Source of the DNA: Hibiscus mutabilis
Taxonomy: Eukaryota; Streptophyta; Magnoliopsida; Malvales; Malvaceae
Reading direction: 5' to 3'
DNA length: 64,000 bases
Assembly: GCA_019671005.1 (NCBI GenBank)
Contig: CM033732.1
Span: forward strand, 11,133,932 to 11,197,931
Shown here: piece by piece, positions 20,321-33,500 of the stretch
How positions within the stretch are numbered: the first letter of the stretch is position 1
Layout of the letters: each line of letters opens with the position of its first letter
Translations under genes and position numbers: made by a program
The notes under the pieces: model-generated
Seen by the model: only the letters and a program-made list of their open reading frames with translations
The model's database searches: none
Told to the model about the DNA's origin: nothing

Positions 20321-21654
20321 GTTCCATGTAACGAGATGGCATAAATGCTTGAGATGAACAATGGTGTCAAGGTGTATAGAATGCTAATATAACAATATGC
20401 AGTACTGTGAAGGGATTCTAATGACATGCCACTCTATCTGATAACTTCAACTAGTTTACATGAGTCATATTTACTTAAATTCATCTTGTAAAATATCATG
20501 ACATGTTTATTCTATTAGAGTATATCCAAAGACCAATCATGAGATGATTGTAATAATATACTCATTTTACTTTTTTACTAATATAAGACATTCCATTATT
20601 ATTTTAGTTAACTTACTGTGTAATAATTAAATTATTTTACAATAAAGTCCTAAGAATAAATATGTTTATTTTTAAAGAGTCCTTAGTCAATTATTATTGG
20701 GGGCTTGGAAAATACTAATGTATTCATACTGATATGTAGTTGATTGATGAAAAAGTATTGTCACTGACATGGAGATATCAAAATCAATACATAAGTATAT
20801 GTTAGAGAACCACATACCAACTTGTCCTCAAAATTGAGATCATCATTATCTCAACATCGTGAGTCAAACATTTTGATACAATTAAATGTGTGTCATAACT
20901 AAATTTCACTATAAAGATTGATATTGAATATGATATAATCTATGTAGTGGGATGTGGTTGATCGATATAAGATTTTTCCTTCTTTCATAATAGAGGTAAT
21001 ATTTAAGGCTATTTGATTGAATGAGACAAGAAATTCATGGCCATACTTGAATAAGTTGATATGAGATATCATAAATTATTTGTTTATTATAGTCTACTCA
21101 AGCTTTCAAGAAATATTAGATAGACTATACAAGTGTGATTGTTCTATGACTTGTGTCCAATCTAGATATATATGGAAAAAGAATGTAATGCATCATGAGG
21201 TATGAATGGATGTAGTTTTCAGACCCAACATCCTCAATAAAAATGTGTGGGGCCTTATGTTGAAATTGACATCCTTAAGAACAAATAAGCAAATCTTTTT
21301 CAAATACAACATCTTGGAATACAAAGAAGTGGTAATTTTTAGACCCAACATCCTCGAGCATTTGCACCCTTGGGTTGAAGGAGCAAATCATTTTCCAAAC
21401 CTATCATCCTCTGGTACGAATGATTAGAGTCTTATATTCATATTTGACATCCTCAAGTACAAAGAAATAAATCATTTTCAAATATAGCATCATTTGGTAT
21501 GAAGGAATGAGATATTCAAATTTGACATCCTTGAGTACAAAGATTAAATCATCTTCAAATCTAATATTATTGTGTGAAAGAATGGATCAATATCTTGTGA
21601 CCAGATGAAATTCGCCGTCCTTTAGTCTTTTCCCTATTATTGTTTCACAATAGT
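20321..21654 (+). other. Gene-free repeat DNA with degenerate CATCCT repeats
   Basis: I see no gene. From 21215 to 21585 a degenerate repeat of about 50-110 bp recurs: AACATCCTC / GACATCCTTAAG, then ACAAA, then AAATCATTTTCAAAT. At least six variants occur. The 20321-21200 part is AT-rich and resembles nothing I can name. Confidence 0.5.
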
Positions 21655-22483
21655 AAGAAAAGAGGGACAATTGTTGGCAATGAATTTCATTTGGGTTATT
21701 TGGCCGAAACCAAACCACTAGGCCCCAAAACTTGGGCCTTAAAACCGAACCCTTTTTCCCACTACCATCCATACCCAAATCATGCCTAATCCCATAATCC
21801 TGATGTGATCTCATCCTTGAGGATGAAGTCGAGACATTTTTGTTTCCCGGTTGAAATAATATGGCTAATTAAAGGAGATGACGTATTGGATCCTTGATTT
21901 CAAAGTGCAAGGAAGTAGAGTATATTGTATTCTTAATGATAACGGATGACGAATATTGTAATGAAATTATATGATGGAGGATGGATGCTGATATTTGTAG
22001 GATAGACTTGATATTGGTTTAAAAGTACCTAAGGATGAATCAACACTATAGGAAGTGAAGTCCCTAAACTCATATGGTTTCTTTAACGAATAACGAGTGG
22101 ATGGAACGTGACCCATTATCTATCCGAAGATAGGAATCAACATTATAAAAAAATAGATGAGCACTACACTCGGAGAGTGATAAGTTATGTAGAGAGACGC
22201 CATAAGAAAACCTTGATAAATATAATCAAAAAAGAGAAAACACTCTAATATATATTCAAAGAGAAATGTGTGGAAGTTATATGTTTTTAAAATGGAAAAT
22301 GAGCCTCTATTTTTAGGCTTTATAGGATGGGAGAGAAAGAGACTCAAAATGAATCTAGAAAGTTCATTTTTAATGGATATACATGCATGTGTTTAGTTCA
22401 TGAATGAAAAAAATACTCTCATGAATTTATAACTTCCAACCTTTGGTGTCCCATGTCTTTCTAGCTTCCAACATTTGGTTTCC
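21655..22483 (+). repeat. Candidate 3' LTR of a copia-type element, interrupted by C1
   Basis: AAGAAAAGAGGGACAAT at 21655-21671 looks like a polypurine tract and is followed by TGTTGGCAATG, a common LTR start in Ty1/copia elements. No pol gene is visible upstream, so this rests on the junction alone. Near 22430-22483 two tandem copies of CTTCCAAC(C/A)TTTGGT appear, and C1 is inserted in the second. Confidence 0.38.
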
Positions 22484-25400
22484 TGTAACGCCCCAGTTTT
22501 GGGTCTAAGAGTTTTCTAGGTTAATTAGACGGCCCGATGGACCGGATTAGAGGATTTGAGTTAGTTTCGGGATTTAATTCAAAATAAACATTTTTGGGTG
22601 AGATTAAAATATGTAAAAATATTCTAAAATCATTATTTAATATATAAATGATTTTGGTAAAATCAATTTTACAGAAAGAGGTCTCAAAATTGGACATTTT
22701 GGTTAGTGACCAAAATGTAAAGTTTTAAAACTATTTTAGTTACTATTTTGTGAAAGGGTCAAAACTTTGAATATTTAAGAGATATTTAGCCAAAGTCTAA
22801 TATCATACTTTTCCCCTTAATTGGATATTTCAAATGATTTTAAAATAATATAAATAGGCTTGGAGAATTAATTGGATAATTAAAAAGGCTAAAAACAATT
22901 TGACGTGACTAACTTTTCATCAAAAGCTTTTCTCTCAAATTCTCTCCAAACAAACACTCTTTTCTACTTCAATTTTCTCAGGTAAACATTTGTTTCATAA
23001 CAAAACCTATTTGATTTGAACTTGTTTTCTCAAGAAAACTCATCCAATTAAGGGGAAAGACAGCCATTATAGGCGAGGTTTGTTCTTCTCCTCTAATACA
23101 AGGTTATTTACTGAAATTCTTATTGAACCTTTACATATGATTTCTAACTTGATTTGACGATTTAATTATGGAGACTTGGTTTAATCAAGGGTTAATTGAT
23201 TTGATTGTTGGATTTTCGTATAGGATCTATTTTGCTAAATTCTAGATTGATTCTAATCATAATTTTGATGTTAAATAATGTTAATAAGTGGGTTTTAACA
23301 TTGGAATCCCAAAACTATGTGAATCTCTAATTTTCTAGGTTGTTAGTTATGAGTTTTTGAGGAGTTGTGGAGGTTTATTGAGTGCTGGAGGTATAAGGAT
23401 GATGTTAATGTGTTTTTAGATGTTAATTGATGTTTTTGGCTGGGTTGAGTTTGAAAGATGTTTGATGTTGATTTCGGTTGTTGTAGAGTGAAATTGAGTA
23501 GAGAATGTTGAGGTTTTATGCGAATTGATGTTGCTGGGCTGTTGAATGCATTTTGATGCTTTGAAACCTCTACTTTTTGTGTGTATAAAATAGGGGAAGT
23601 TGGTCCTCAAGTTTGAACAGACGTTTTGAAAGCTTTAGAATTGTGTTTACCGAATTAGCAAGCGAGGCTTTCCATGTCGGTGAGTGGAAAATTGATTTAC
23701 AACTTTTCAAAGGTTAAAAAATTGTGTTTGAGAGTTTAGATCGAGCTTGAAACGCTGGTCTACGCTCAGAAGTAAGTAAAGGATGAATTCTATCTTGAAT
23801 TCAGTTTGGCAAATGGATTTTATGCACTTGTTTTTATAGATAAATTACTCACTATTTATGCATGATTTGATCATGGTTTAATGCTGGAAGATGGTTATGA
23901 AATGATGTTGATGAATTTGGAAATAATGCATGATTTGGTAATGTTTTTGAACATTGGTAATGCTTGGTTGAAAGCATTGAGAAAACGGTTTTAGTTGATG
24001 CATATGAAAATAGTGAGTTAATGTTATTAAAACATATTATATTGACAAGTGATGGTCTGAAAATGTTATAGAAAGGTTATCAGATATAATTGGCCGGCCA
24101 TAGGATTTAAAGTGCACTATAATAAGTCACCCATGGTTCGTAGAGGTGATGTGTTGAAAGTATTTACTCCGACCATGTGAACCCCAATATTGTTGAGGTA
24201 ATGCTTTAATGGCTTTTACTCCGGCTGCGTTCGTAGAGGTGCTGCATTGGAAGCGTTTACTCCATATCGGCGGATTAGCCTTACTAGTGTAGAGGTAATG
24301 CATGTGCTACATTTACTCCATGCCATTGGCTTTTAAGTAATTGGGATATCACTTGGGAAATTCTTGTATTCGATGTGGTTTGATGAAAGTAAAGAGGATT
24401 AAGAAATGATCATTTGTAAGCCAATATAATGAATTGATGTATCATGTTGATGGATTGTTGTATAATGTGATTTATACATGTTAATACTCTTTAAGCTTTG
24501 CATATGGGATTATGCTGTAGAATCCATGATACATGTTGCATGTGGTTTAATATGCATGATTTGAAAATGATTAAGTGCATATGTTGAAAGTAAGGCATGA
24601 TAGTTTTGTAATAAAACGTTTGCGAATGGTTTTGGGAATAAACCTGTTTTAAAATACATTGGATGATGTTTTGGGTTTGAGCACTCCTTACTAAGCATTA
24701 TGTGCTTACGCTCCTTTTATCATCAATGTAGATTAGTGGATCAAAAGGCGGTAAGCAAGCAAGGAAGGACATCCAAGGAATTGGTTGCAAAGTATGGTTT
24801 GAATTATACATAGTAGTAATAAGGGCAATGCGTCAATTATTGATTTAGATGGTTTCTTTGCTAGATTCCCTATTTGTACAAGTTTCATATGTTGGTTTGG
24901 ATTTGTAATAGGTTGAAAGTGCTTGATATATGGATGGATTTATATTTTGGAAGTTGATTCGGGAGCATGCCTATAGACTTTGTGGATGATTGTGTTAGAC
25001 TTGTTAGGATTGCTTTAATTACTGGTATGCGGTCTCTAAGCATGCTTGTGATGTTAAATAATGTTTTGGTGATGTATAAAGGTGTTTGGAATGAGCCAAA
25101 GTGTCATATGTTGGACCTAAAAGTCATTACAGGTCTCTGCGTACCTGTATGGGTACCCAAGGATCGGTATGCGAGGTCTGGTAAGGCTCAAATCATCGAG
25201 AAATAACAAAGGGCATCAGTATGCCCTGTTGATTTTGTGCTGGCCAGTTTGCCGAAGTTTGGAAATCTTGCAATTTAGTCCATGAATATTGTGTATGCAA
25301 TTGAATGAGTATGAAAGATTGATTTGAATTAGAATTTAACATGTGAGCATGGAATTGGACTAATAAAGGATTGGTAACCTAAATCTTAACGAAGACCCTG

Positions 25401-25646
25401 TAATTTGTTGAAGTTACATTTTGGTCCCTAATGTGCGTTCTTGAGCAATTGACCCCTATTTTGAAATCTGATTTCAATAAGACATTTCCGCTGAAGCATA
25501 TTCACCATATGAAATTAATCGATACAATTAGACAATATAAAATGGAAAAAATGGTCTGGTTTAGGTTATTAGCTGAAGTTTGCTTCGGCAAACCTAATGT
25601 GATCCTTTTAGTTCTGTTTCGGCTAGGCCGAGCTAAGAAGGTTACA
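22484..25646 (+). repeat. C1 5' LTR
   Basis: It runs from TGTAACGCCCC to GTTACA. It contains a degenerate tandem repeat with GTAGAGGT and TTTACTCC (24135-24330) and GTAC/GTATCGGTA-type palindromes (25135-25230). Short frames such as 24967-25206 and 25431-25712 match nothing and are in LTR sequence. Confidence 0.9.
24135..24330 (+). repeat. Degenerate tandem repeat in the C1 LTR
   Basis: About four units of roughly 50-60 bp are each marked by GTAGAGGT or TTGAGGTAATGC and a later TTTACTCC. The array recurs in the 3' LTR at 32277-32465 and, reversed, in C2 near 40610-40810 and 48680-48870. Confidence 0.7.
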
Positions 25647-25651
25647 TTTGG

Positions 25652-25664
25652 TGGTATCGAAGCC
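25652..25664 (+). other. C1 primer-binding site (initiator tRNA-Met type)
   Basis: TGGTATCGAAGCC lies 5 bp after the LTR. The usual initiator-Met site is TGGTATCAGAGCC, so this copy has a changed centre. C2 has the near-identical TGGTATCGATGCC. Confidence 0.72.
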
Positions 25665-26071
25665 ATATTTACGAAAAATTGGGATGTTGATGTTGTTTGC
25701 TATGCATGGTAATTTTTTATATGTACGGTGTTTGTTATATGCCATGTTGGGGTATTTTTGGGGACATATTGCCTTATTACTACTGATATAAAATGATTTT
25801 GGATTAAAATGAAAGTCTTGGATCCTTTCTGAAGCTGGCCTGATTATTTTTATGTAATTATCATCCCTTAGAAACGTTTTTATACGATGCCACCAAGGAG
25901 AGAATTGTGATCGAGCAAAAATACTACTGCTAGAGGCAGGGAGTTGAGAGTGAGATTGCGTATCCGGAGGGATTGCCACATTCTCTGCCTAATCCTTCTA
26001 CGAAAGTGGAGCAAGTACCACCTACACCTCTTGGTTTAGTGTTTGATGATATGATGCCTTTGGTTTAAGCG

Positions 26072-26996
26072 ATGACTGGAGCGTTCCAAGCTGCGATGGC
26101 TAGAGTGCATGTACCCGCACCGGCACCCGTTGTTGCTGTTAATCTAGGGCCACCGTTAGAGCGTTTGTGTAGTCTTAGAGGTGTTGAGTTTAGAGGGTTG
26201 GCACCCGAGGCATTTGAGGAATGGTTTGCCTGTACAGAATGGATATTGGTTCAGATGGGGTGTAATGATAACCGTAGCTGGGATGTGTTGTGTCCCTATT
26301 GCAAGGTGATACGTACAATTGGTCGACCACTGTGATCACAGACATGGAACCCGACGCTGTGACATAGGAATTTTTCCAGCTATATTCAAAAAGAAGTATC
26401 TAAGAGTTAGATACTTAGATAAAAAGAAATGCGATTTTATGGCCTTGGTTAAGGGAGTACAACAATATCTGAGTACGAGGTCCGATTTGTGAGGCTGAGT
26501 CAGTATGCGCTTGAGTTGGTGCCGGATGAGAGGAATCACTATGATCGATTTTGTTATGGGCTGGAGCAGGATGTTAAGACGTACATGTTGGCCACTAATT
26601 ATATAGATTTCTACGCGCTGGTTACACGGGCGAAAGATATCGAGCAGATTTCGGGTTTATCTTTTCATACAAGAGGTTCTGGCTCTATGAAGAGAGCAAC
26701 GGATTTTGGTCTCGGTGGTGGCTGGTATAAGAGGCACCGTGATCGAATGCATCACCCTTAGTTGGGCCGTGGTGAGAATCGAGCTAGGAAAGGGCAGCTA
26801 CCCGAGTGTGCATAGTGTGGGAAGTAGTACTCAATGGTCTATTGGAGATCATAAAAAGTCTATTAGAGTTGTAGATTAAGAGATCATGTTAGACGTGATT
26901 GCCCACAGGTTTCTTCGTCTATTGCGTATATTGCTTGTTGGAGTTGTATGTTCGAGGATCACATGAGGCGTGATTGCCCGATGTTAGCTAGAGGTG
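26072..26996 (+). pseudogene. gag: C1 gag
   Basis: Two open pieces, 26072-26335 and 26489-26761, are separated by several stops. The first has GVEFRGLAPEAFEEWFACTE, the second LSQYALELVPDE and YDRFCYGLEQDVKTYM. Both are typical of the retrotransposon gag domain. Two zinc knuckles follow: one near 26867 with its first Cys lost, and an intact CWSCMFEDHMRRDC from 26936 (CX2CX4HX4C). The leader between the primer site and 26072 has no gene. Confidence 0.87.
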
Positions 26997-27204
26997 TATG
27001 GGCTCCTGCACCTGCCTTTGCACCATTAAGATGTCGTGGGTGTGGTCGAGGTAATTTCCAATAGAAAGAGGATATATAGAGGACTGTAGCGCATACATTG
27101 GTGGTTCAACCTGAGGGTGGTAGACTAGAGGGGATCTATGCACATCGTGAGGGGATGAATGACACAGACATGATAACAAGTACTTTTACCTATAGTCTAT
27201 GTCA

Positions 27205-27633
27205 TTACTTTCTTTGGTAGATTCTGGTTCTACACATTCATATATTTTGCATGAGCATGCGCATTTGCTTGATATACCGGTAGAAATATTAGATGTGGGT
27301 ATGCAAGTAAAGAGTTCTTTTGGAGAGACAATTGTTATGAGACTGTTGTATTAAAGATATCCTTTGATGGTTCAAGGCCATTTGTTTGTGGCTCATTTGA
27401 TAGAGCTATCATTTTGTGGTTTTGATGTGATCTTGGGGATAGATTGGTTGTCCAAGCATTGGGCTATGGTCGATTTTGAGACCAAGCGAATTTTATTGAA
27501 ACTTGCTGATGATTATCAAGTGGTGGTTATGGGTGAGAATGTTAAGTTCTTTTCCAATGTAATTTTAGCCTTAGAGTCACATAAGTTGTTAGAGAGGGGG
27601 TGTCAAGCATACCTAGCTTATGTTATAAACTAA
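27205..27633 (+). pseudogene. pol: C1 aspartic protease
   Basis: LVDSGSTHSYIL gives the active site, with Asp at 27220-27222. A TAA at about 27352 interrupts. The frame at 27364 continues with LIELSFCGFDVILGIDWLSK and ends at 27633. The DSG active site is intact but the frame is not. Confidence 0.87.
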
Positions 27634-27689
27634 AATATGAAAAAGTGCGGACTAAGGATATCCACACTATTTGTGATTTTTTTGGTAGT

Positions 27690-28560
27690 TTCTAGATGAG
27701 TTGCCTAGATTGCCACCGAATAGAGAGGTGGAGTTTTGTATTAAGACGTACGATGATACGGCTCCAGTGTCAATTGCACCATATCAGATGGCACCGAAGG
27801 AGTTAAAAGACTTGAAGATGCAACTCTAGGAGTTGTTGGATTGTGGTTTTATTCGACCTAGTGTTTTGCCGTTGAGAGCACCGGTGTTGTTTGTAAAAAA
27901 GAAGGATGGCACTTTGAGGATGTGCATTGATTATCAGTAACTTGAACAAGTTGACAATTAAGAATAAGTATCATTTTCCATGAATTGATGATTTGTTCAA
28001 TCAATTCCAAGGTGCTACAGTGTTTTTCAAGATTAATCTGAGATTTGGATACTATCAGTTGAAGGTTAAGGATAAAGATATGTTGAAGACTGCTTTTCGT
28101 ACGAGGTACGACCATTATAAGTTCTTGGTAATTTCGTTTAGGTTGCCGAATACGCTTACATCATTCATGAATATGATGAATCGGGTGTTCCATGAATTCT
28201 TGGATCAATTCATAGTGGTGTTCATTGATGATATTCTTGTGTGCTCTCGTACCGAGGATGATCATGATCGACACTTATGGATTGTGTTACAAACCCTGTT
28301 GGATAACCAGCTTTACGCCAAGTTGAACAAATGTGAGTTTTGGATTACAGAAGTGGTTTTTCTTGGTCATGTTGTTTTTGAAGGTATCTAGGTGGATCCG
28401 AAAAAGGTTGAGGTGGTTGTGAGTTGGAAGCAACCTAAGTCGGTAATGGCGGTTCATAGTTTCCTGGGGTTGGCAGGTTATTACCGTCATTTTATGGATG
28501 GGTTTTCAAGGGTTGCTGCTCTATTAACCAATTTATTGTAAAAGGATGTACGATTTGAGT
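27690..28560 (+). pseudogene. pol: C1 reverse transcriptase
   Basis: Motifs occur in order across at least three frames: PYQMAPKELKDLK, GFIRPSV, LFVKKKDGTLRMCIDYQ, FKINLRFGYYQLKVKD, then FIDDILVCSRTEDDHDRHL with the catalytic Asp pair near 28229, then GYYRHF. Stops occur at about 27828 and 28389 and in the KLN motif region, where LEQVDN shows a frameshift. Compared with C2, the F-G-L-x-N-A-P motif is changed to FRLPNTL. Confidence 0.9.
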
Positions 28561-28599
28561 GGACGAAAGCTAGGTAGCAAGCTTTTGAAAAGTTGAAGG

Positions 28600-28995
28600 A
28601 AGCCTTGAAACAAGATCCAATCTTGATTCAACTGAGTCGGGGAAAGAGTTTGTGGTTTATAGTGACTCATCCTATGTTGGTTTGGGGTATGTGTTGATGC
28701 ATGGTGGGAAAGTTGTATCTTATGCATCGAGGCAGTTGAAGGTGCACAAGCGCTACTATCCTACATATGACCTTCGAGCTTGCTGCAGTAGTGTTTGCGT
28801 TGAAGATTTAGAGACATTACTTTATGGTGATAAGTGTATTGTATACACGGATCATAAGAGTTCAAAGTATTTGATGTCACAAAAAGAGTTGAATCTTAGA
28901 CAATGTAGGTGGTTAGAGTTGCTTAAAGATTATATTTAACAATCGAGTATCATCCGGGAAAAGCGAATGTTGTGGCCGATGCTTTGAGTAGAAAA
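28600..28995 (+). pseudogene. pol: C1 RNase H
   Basis: FVVYSDSSYVGLGYVLM, VSYASRQLK, VYTDHKSSKYL and ANVVADALSRKA are present. A frame change near 28790 removes the LELAAVVFALKIWR segment from frame, and a TAA at 28937 cuts the end. Confidence 0.88.
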
Positions 28996-30130
28996 GCTAT
29001 TGTGGAGTTGAGGGCTATGTTTGTGAGGTTGAGTGTGACCCGTGATGGAGGTTTGTTGCCTGAGTTGCAAGTAAAGTCATCTTTGTCGCAGTTGATTAAG
29101 GAAAAGCAACCTTATGATGAGGCGCTGGTACTACATGTCAATGACATCATGGATGGAAATCCTATAGATTTTCACTTTAACGGTGATGGGGTGTTGTGTT
29201 TTAAAGATTGAATAGTGGTGCTTAGTGATGTGGAGCTGTGGAGGATTATTTTGATTAATGCACATGCTAGTCCTTTTGCTATGCATCCTGGTAGTACCAA
29301 GATGTATCGAGATTTGAAGGAAGAGTACTATTGGGTGGGTTTGAAAAAGTATATGGCTGATTTTGTTGCTAGATGTATAGTATGTCAGCGTGTGAAGGCT
29401 GAACACTAGTTTTCATCCGGGTTGTTGCAACCATTGAAGATTCTGGAGTTGAAATGGGATAGGATCACCATAGATTTTGTTTCGGGGTTACCGTTGACAC
29501 CGACTAAAAAGGATTCCATTTGGGTGATTATTGATCGATTTACGAAATGTGCACATTTTCTGTCAGTGCATACGTCGTATACTTTGGATAAGTTGACAGA
29601 TCTTTATGTTGTTGAAATTGTGAGGTTGCACAGGGTACCCAGGTCGATTATTTCAGATAGGGATTCACGGTTTACAATGAGGTTTTGGCAATGTTTGCAT
29701 TGAGCTTTGGGTACTCGCTTGAATTTTAGTAATTTGTATCATCTTCAGACGGATGATCAGTCTAAACATGTAATTCAAATTCTAGAGGATATATTGAGAT
29801 ATTGCATCATTGAGTTCCAAGGAACTTGGGTAGAGTTTTCGTACAATAATATCTATCATGCAACTATAAAGATGGCACCGTTTGAAGCCTTGTATGGTAG
29901 GAGATATCGTACACCGTTGTGTTGGACTGAGGCTAGGGAAAAGTATGTTTCCATGCCTAATATGTTGAAAGACACGGATGTGAAAGTGAATCTTATTTGT
30001 GATCGTTTGAAAACAGCCTCGGATAAGCAGAAATCCTGCGCGGATTTGAAGCGTAAAGAAGTTGAGTACACGGTCGGCAAAAAGGTTTTCTTGAAAGTCT
30101 CACCTTGAAAGAAGGTGTTGAGTTTTGGAT
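28996..30130 (+). pseudogene. pol: C1 integrase
   Basis: The HHCC zinc region shows HPGSTKMYRDLKEEYYWVGL and CIVCQRVKAEH (to 29406). The core has ITIDFVSGLPLTPTKKDSIW, HRVPRSIISDRDSRF and a weakened third motif (DDQSKHVIQILEDIL). Stops separate the frames at 29209, 29407 and 29701. The C-terminal part includes NIYHATIKMAPFEALYGRR. Confidence 0.9.
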
Positions 30131-30504
30131 GCAAAGGAAAGTTGAGTTCAAGGTTTAGTGGACCGTATGAGGTGTTGGAACATATAGGTCTTGTGGCTTA
30201 TCGGTTGAGTTTGCCTTTTGAGTTGGAGAAGATTCATGATGTATTTCATGTATCAATGTTGCAGAGGCATCGTTTGGATCTATCGCATGTGATGCCAGTT
30301 GAGGATGATGAGTTGCGACCGGATTTGTCTTATAATGAGGAACTAGTGGAGATCCTTTACTCTAGTAATAAAGTTCTTTGAGGCAAGACGATTGAGCTTG
30401 TTAAGGTGTTATGGCGACATCGGGGTGTTGAGGACGCCACGTGGGAGAGTAAGTCGGACATGTTAAAGCAGTTTTTGCATCTATTCCTATCAAGTAAATT
30501 TTGA
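30131..30504 (+). pseudogene. pol: C1 integrase tail and chromodomain-like end
   Basis: LSSRFSGPYEVLEHIGLVAYRL and HDVFHVSMLQRHRLD are the conserved GPY/F region. ELVKVLWRHRGVEDATWES at about 30398-30456 is the truncated chromodomain-like end typical of these elements. One stop (30379-30381) lies between. The domain would target integration to marked chromatin in known chromoviruses. Confidence 0.85.
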
Positions 30505-30510
30505 GGACAA

Positions 30511-30530
30511 AATTTCTTAAAGGGGAGAGT
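30511..30530 (+). promoter_or_regulatory. C1 polypurine tract
   Basis: AATTTCTTAAAGGGGAGAGT lies directly before the TGTAACATCC start of the 3' LTR. Confidence 0.85.
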
Positions 30531-33500
30531 TGTAACATCCCGGTCTTGGGCCTAGGAGTTTTCTAGGTTGATTAGATGGTTCGATGGACTAGATTAGAGG
30601 ATTAGAGTCAGTTTTGGGACTTAATTCAAAATAAATATTTTCGGGTGAGACAAAAATATGGAAAATATTCTAAAATCATTATCTAATATATAAATGTGTT
30701 TGGTAAAATCAATTTTATAGAAAGAGGTCTCGAAATTGGACATTTTGGTTAGTGACCAAAATATAAAGCTTTAAAACTATTTTTAGTGACTATTTTGTAA
30801 AAGGGTCAAAATTTTAAATCTTTAAGGAGCTATTTACCCAAAGTCTAATATCATACTTTTCCCCTTAATTGTCTATTTTAAATGATTTTAAAATAATATA
30901 AATAGGCTTGGAGAATTAATTGGATAATTAAAAAGGCTAAAAACAAATTGATGTAATTAACTTTTCATCAAAAGCTTTTCTCCCAAATTCTCCCCATCCA
31001 AACACTCTTTTCCACTTCAATTTTCTCAGGTAAACATTTGATTTCAACATTCTTTTGTTTTCAAATTAATATTTAATGGTTTCCTAACAAAACCTATTTG
31101 ATTTGAACTTGTTTTCTCAAGAAAACTCATCCAATTAAGGGAAAAGTCAGCCATTAGAAGTGAGGTTTGTTCTTCTCCTCTAATACAAGGCTCTTTACTG
31201 AAATTCCCAAGTTATTGATCATTTACATATGAGTTCTAACTTAATTTGATGGTTTAATTATGGAGAATTGGTTTAATCAAGGGTTAATTGATTAGATTGG
31301 TGGATTTTCGTATAGGCTCTGATTTTTTGAGTTCTTGATTGATTCTAATAATAATTTTGATGTTAAATATTTTTAATAAGTGGGTTTTAACATTAGAATC
31401 TCGAAACTATGTGAATCTGTAATTTTCTAGGTTGTTAGTTATGAGTTTTTGTGGAGTTGTGGAGGTTTATTGAATGCTGAAGGTATAAGGATGATTTTAA
31501 TGTGTTTTTAGATGTTTATAGATGGGTTAAAATGTTATGTTTTGGCTGGGTTATGGATGGGTTAAAATGTTAGGTTTTGGCTGGGTTAAGTTTGGAAGAT
31601 GTTTGATGTTGATTTCGGTTATTGTAGAGTGAAATTGAGTAGAGTATGTTGAGGTTTTATGTGAATTAATGTTGCTAGGTTGTTGAATGCATTTTGATAC
31701 ATTGAATCCTCTATTTTTGTGTGGAAAAAATAGGGGAAGTTGGTCCTCAAGCTTGAACGGATGTTTCAAAAGCTTTGGAGGCGTGTTTATCGAAACGGCA
31801 AGCGAGGCTTTGCGTGTCGGTGAGTGAGAATGTGTTTACAGGTTTTCAAAGGTTTGAAATTTGTGTTTGGGAGTTTAGATCTAGCTTGAAACGGCGGTCT
31901 AAGCTCAGAAGTATGTAAAGGATGAATTCTCTCTTGAACTCGGTTTGGCAAATGCATTTTATGCACTTGTTTTATAGATAGATTACTCACTGTTTATGCA
32001 TGATTTGAGCATGGTTTAATGCTGGAAGATGGTTATGAAATGATGTTGATGCTTTTGGAAATAATGAATGATTTGATAATGTTTTTGAACATTGGTAATG
32101 CTTGGTTGAAAGCATTGAGAAAATGGTTTTAGTTGATGCATATGAAAACAATGAGTTAATGTTAATAAAACGGATTATATTGGCAAGTGATGGTCTGAAA
32201 ATGTTATAGAAAGGTTATCGGATATAATTGGCCGGCCATAGGATTTAAAGTGCACTATAATAAGTCACCCATGGTTCGTAGAGGTTATATGTTGAAAGTA
32301 TTTACTCCGACCATGTGAACCCCAATATTGTTGAGGTAATGCTTTAATGGCTTTTACTTCGGTTGTGTCCGTAGAGGTGCTGCATTGGAAGCGTTTACTC
32401 TATATTGGTGGATTAGCCTTACTAGTGTAGAGGTAATGCAAGTGCTATATTTACTCTATGCCATTGAGCTTTTAAGTAATTGGGATATCACTTGGGAAAT
32501 TCTTGTATCCGATGTGGTTTGATGAAAGTAAAGAGGATTAAGAAGTGATCATTTGTAAGCCAATATAATGAATTGATGTATCACGTTGATGGATTTTTGT
32601 ATAATGTGATTTATACATGTTAATACTCTTTAAGCTTTGCATATGGGATGTTATGCATGGGAAGGCTTAAATTGAGGGTTGCATATGGGATTATGCTGTA
32701 GAATCCATGATACATGTTGCATATGGTTTAATATGCATGCTTTGAAAAGGATTAAGTGCATATGTTGAAAGTAAGGCATGATGGTTTTGTAATAAAACTT
32801 TTGTTAATGGTTTTGGGAATAAACCTGTTTTAAAAAACATTGGATGATGTTTTGGGTTTGAGCGCTCCTCACTAAGCATTACGTGCTTACGCTCTTTTTA
32901 TCATCAATGCAGATTAGTGGATCAAAAGGCGGCAAGCAAGGAAGGAAGGACATCCAATGAATTGGTTGCAAAGTATGGTTTGAATTATACATAGTAGTAA
33001 TAAGGGCAATGTGTCAATTGTTTATTTAGAAGGGTTCTTTGCTAGACTCCCTGTTTGTACAAGTTTCATATGTTGGTTTGGATTTGTTATAGGTTCAAAG
33101 TGCTTGAGATATGGATGGATTTATATTTTGGAAGTTGATTAGGGAGCATGCCTATAGACTTTGTGGATGATTTTGTTAGACTTGTTAGGATTGCTTTAAT
33201 TACTGGTATGAGGTCTCTAAGCATGCTTATGATGTTAAATAATGTTTAGGTGATGTATAATGGTGTTTGGAATGAGCCAAAGTGTCATATGTTAGACCTA
33301 GAGGTCATTACAGGCCTCTGCGTACCGGTACGGGTGCCCAAGTATCGGTACGCGGGGTCTGGTGAGGCTCAAATCATCAGAAAATAACAAAGGGTATCGG
33401 TACACCTGTTGATTTGTACTGGTTAGTTTGTTGAAGTTTGGAAATCTTGTAATTTAGTCCCTGAATATTGTTTATGCAATTGAATGAATTCGAATGATTG

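Noticed and set aside
19964..20331. Two 73-77 residue frames in the A3 LTR
   Set aside because: They are hydrophobic, AT-driven frames in LTR sequence; the end of the LTR matches A1 as DNA, not as protein.
24967..25712. 79- and 93-residue frames at the end of the C1 5' LTR
   Set aside because: The homologous part of the 3' LTR carries stops in the same frames, and neither resembles a known protein.
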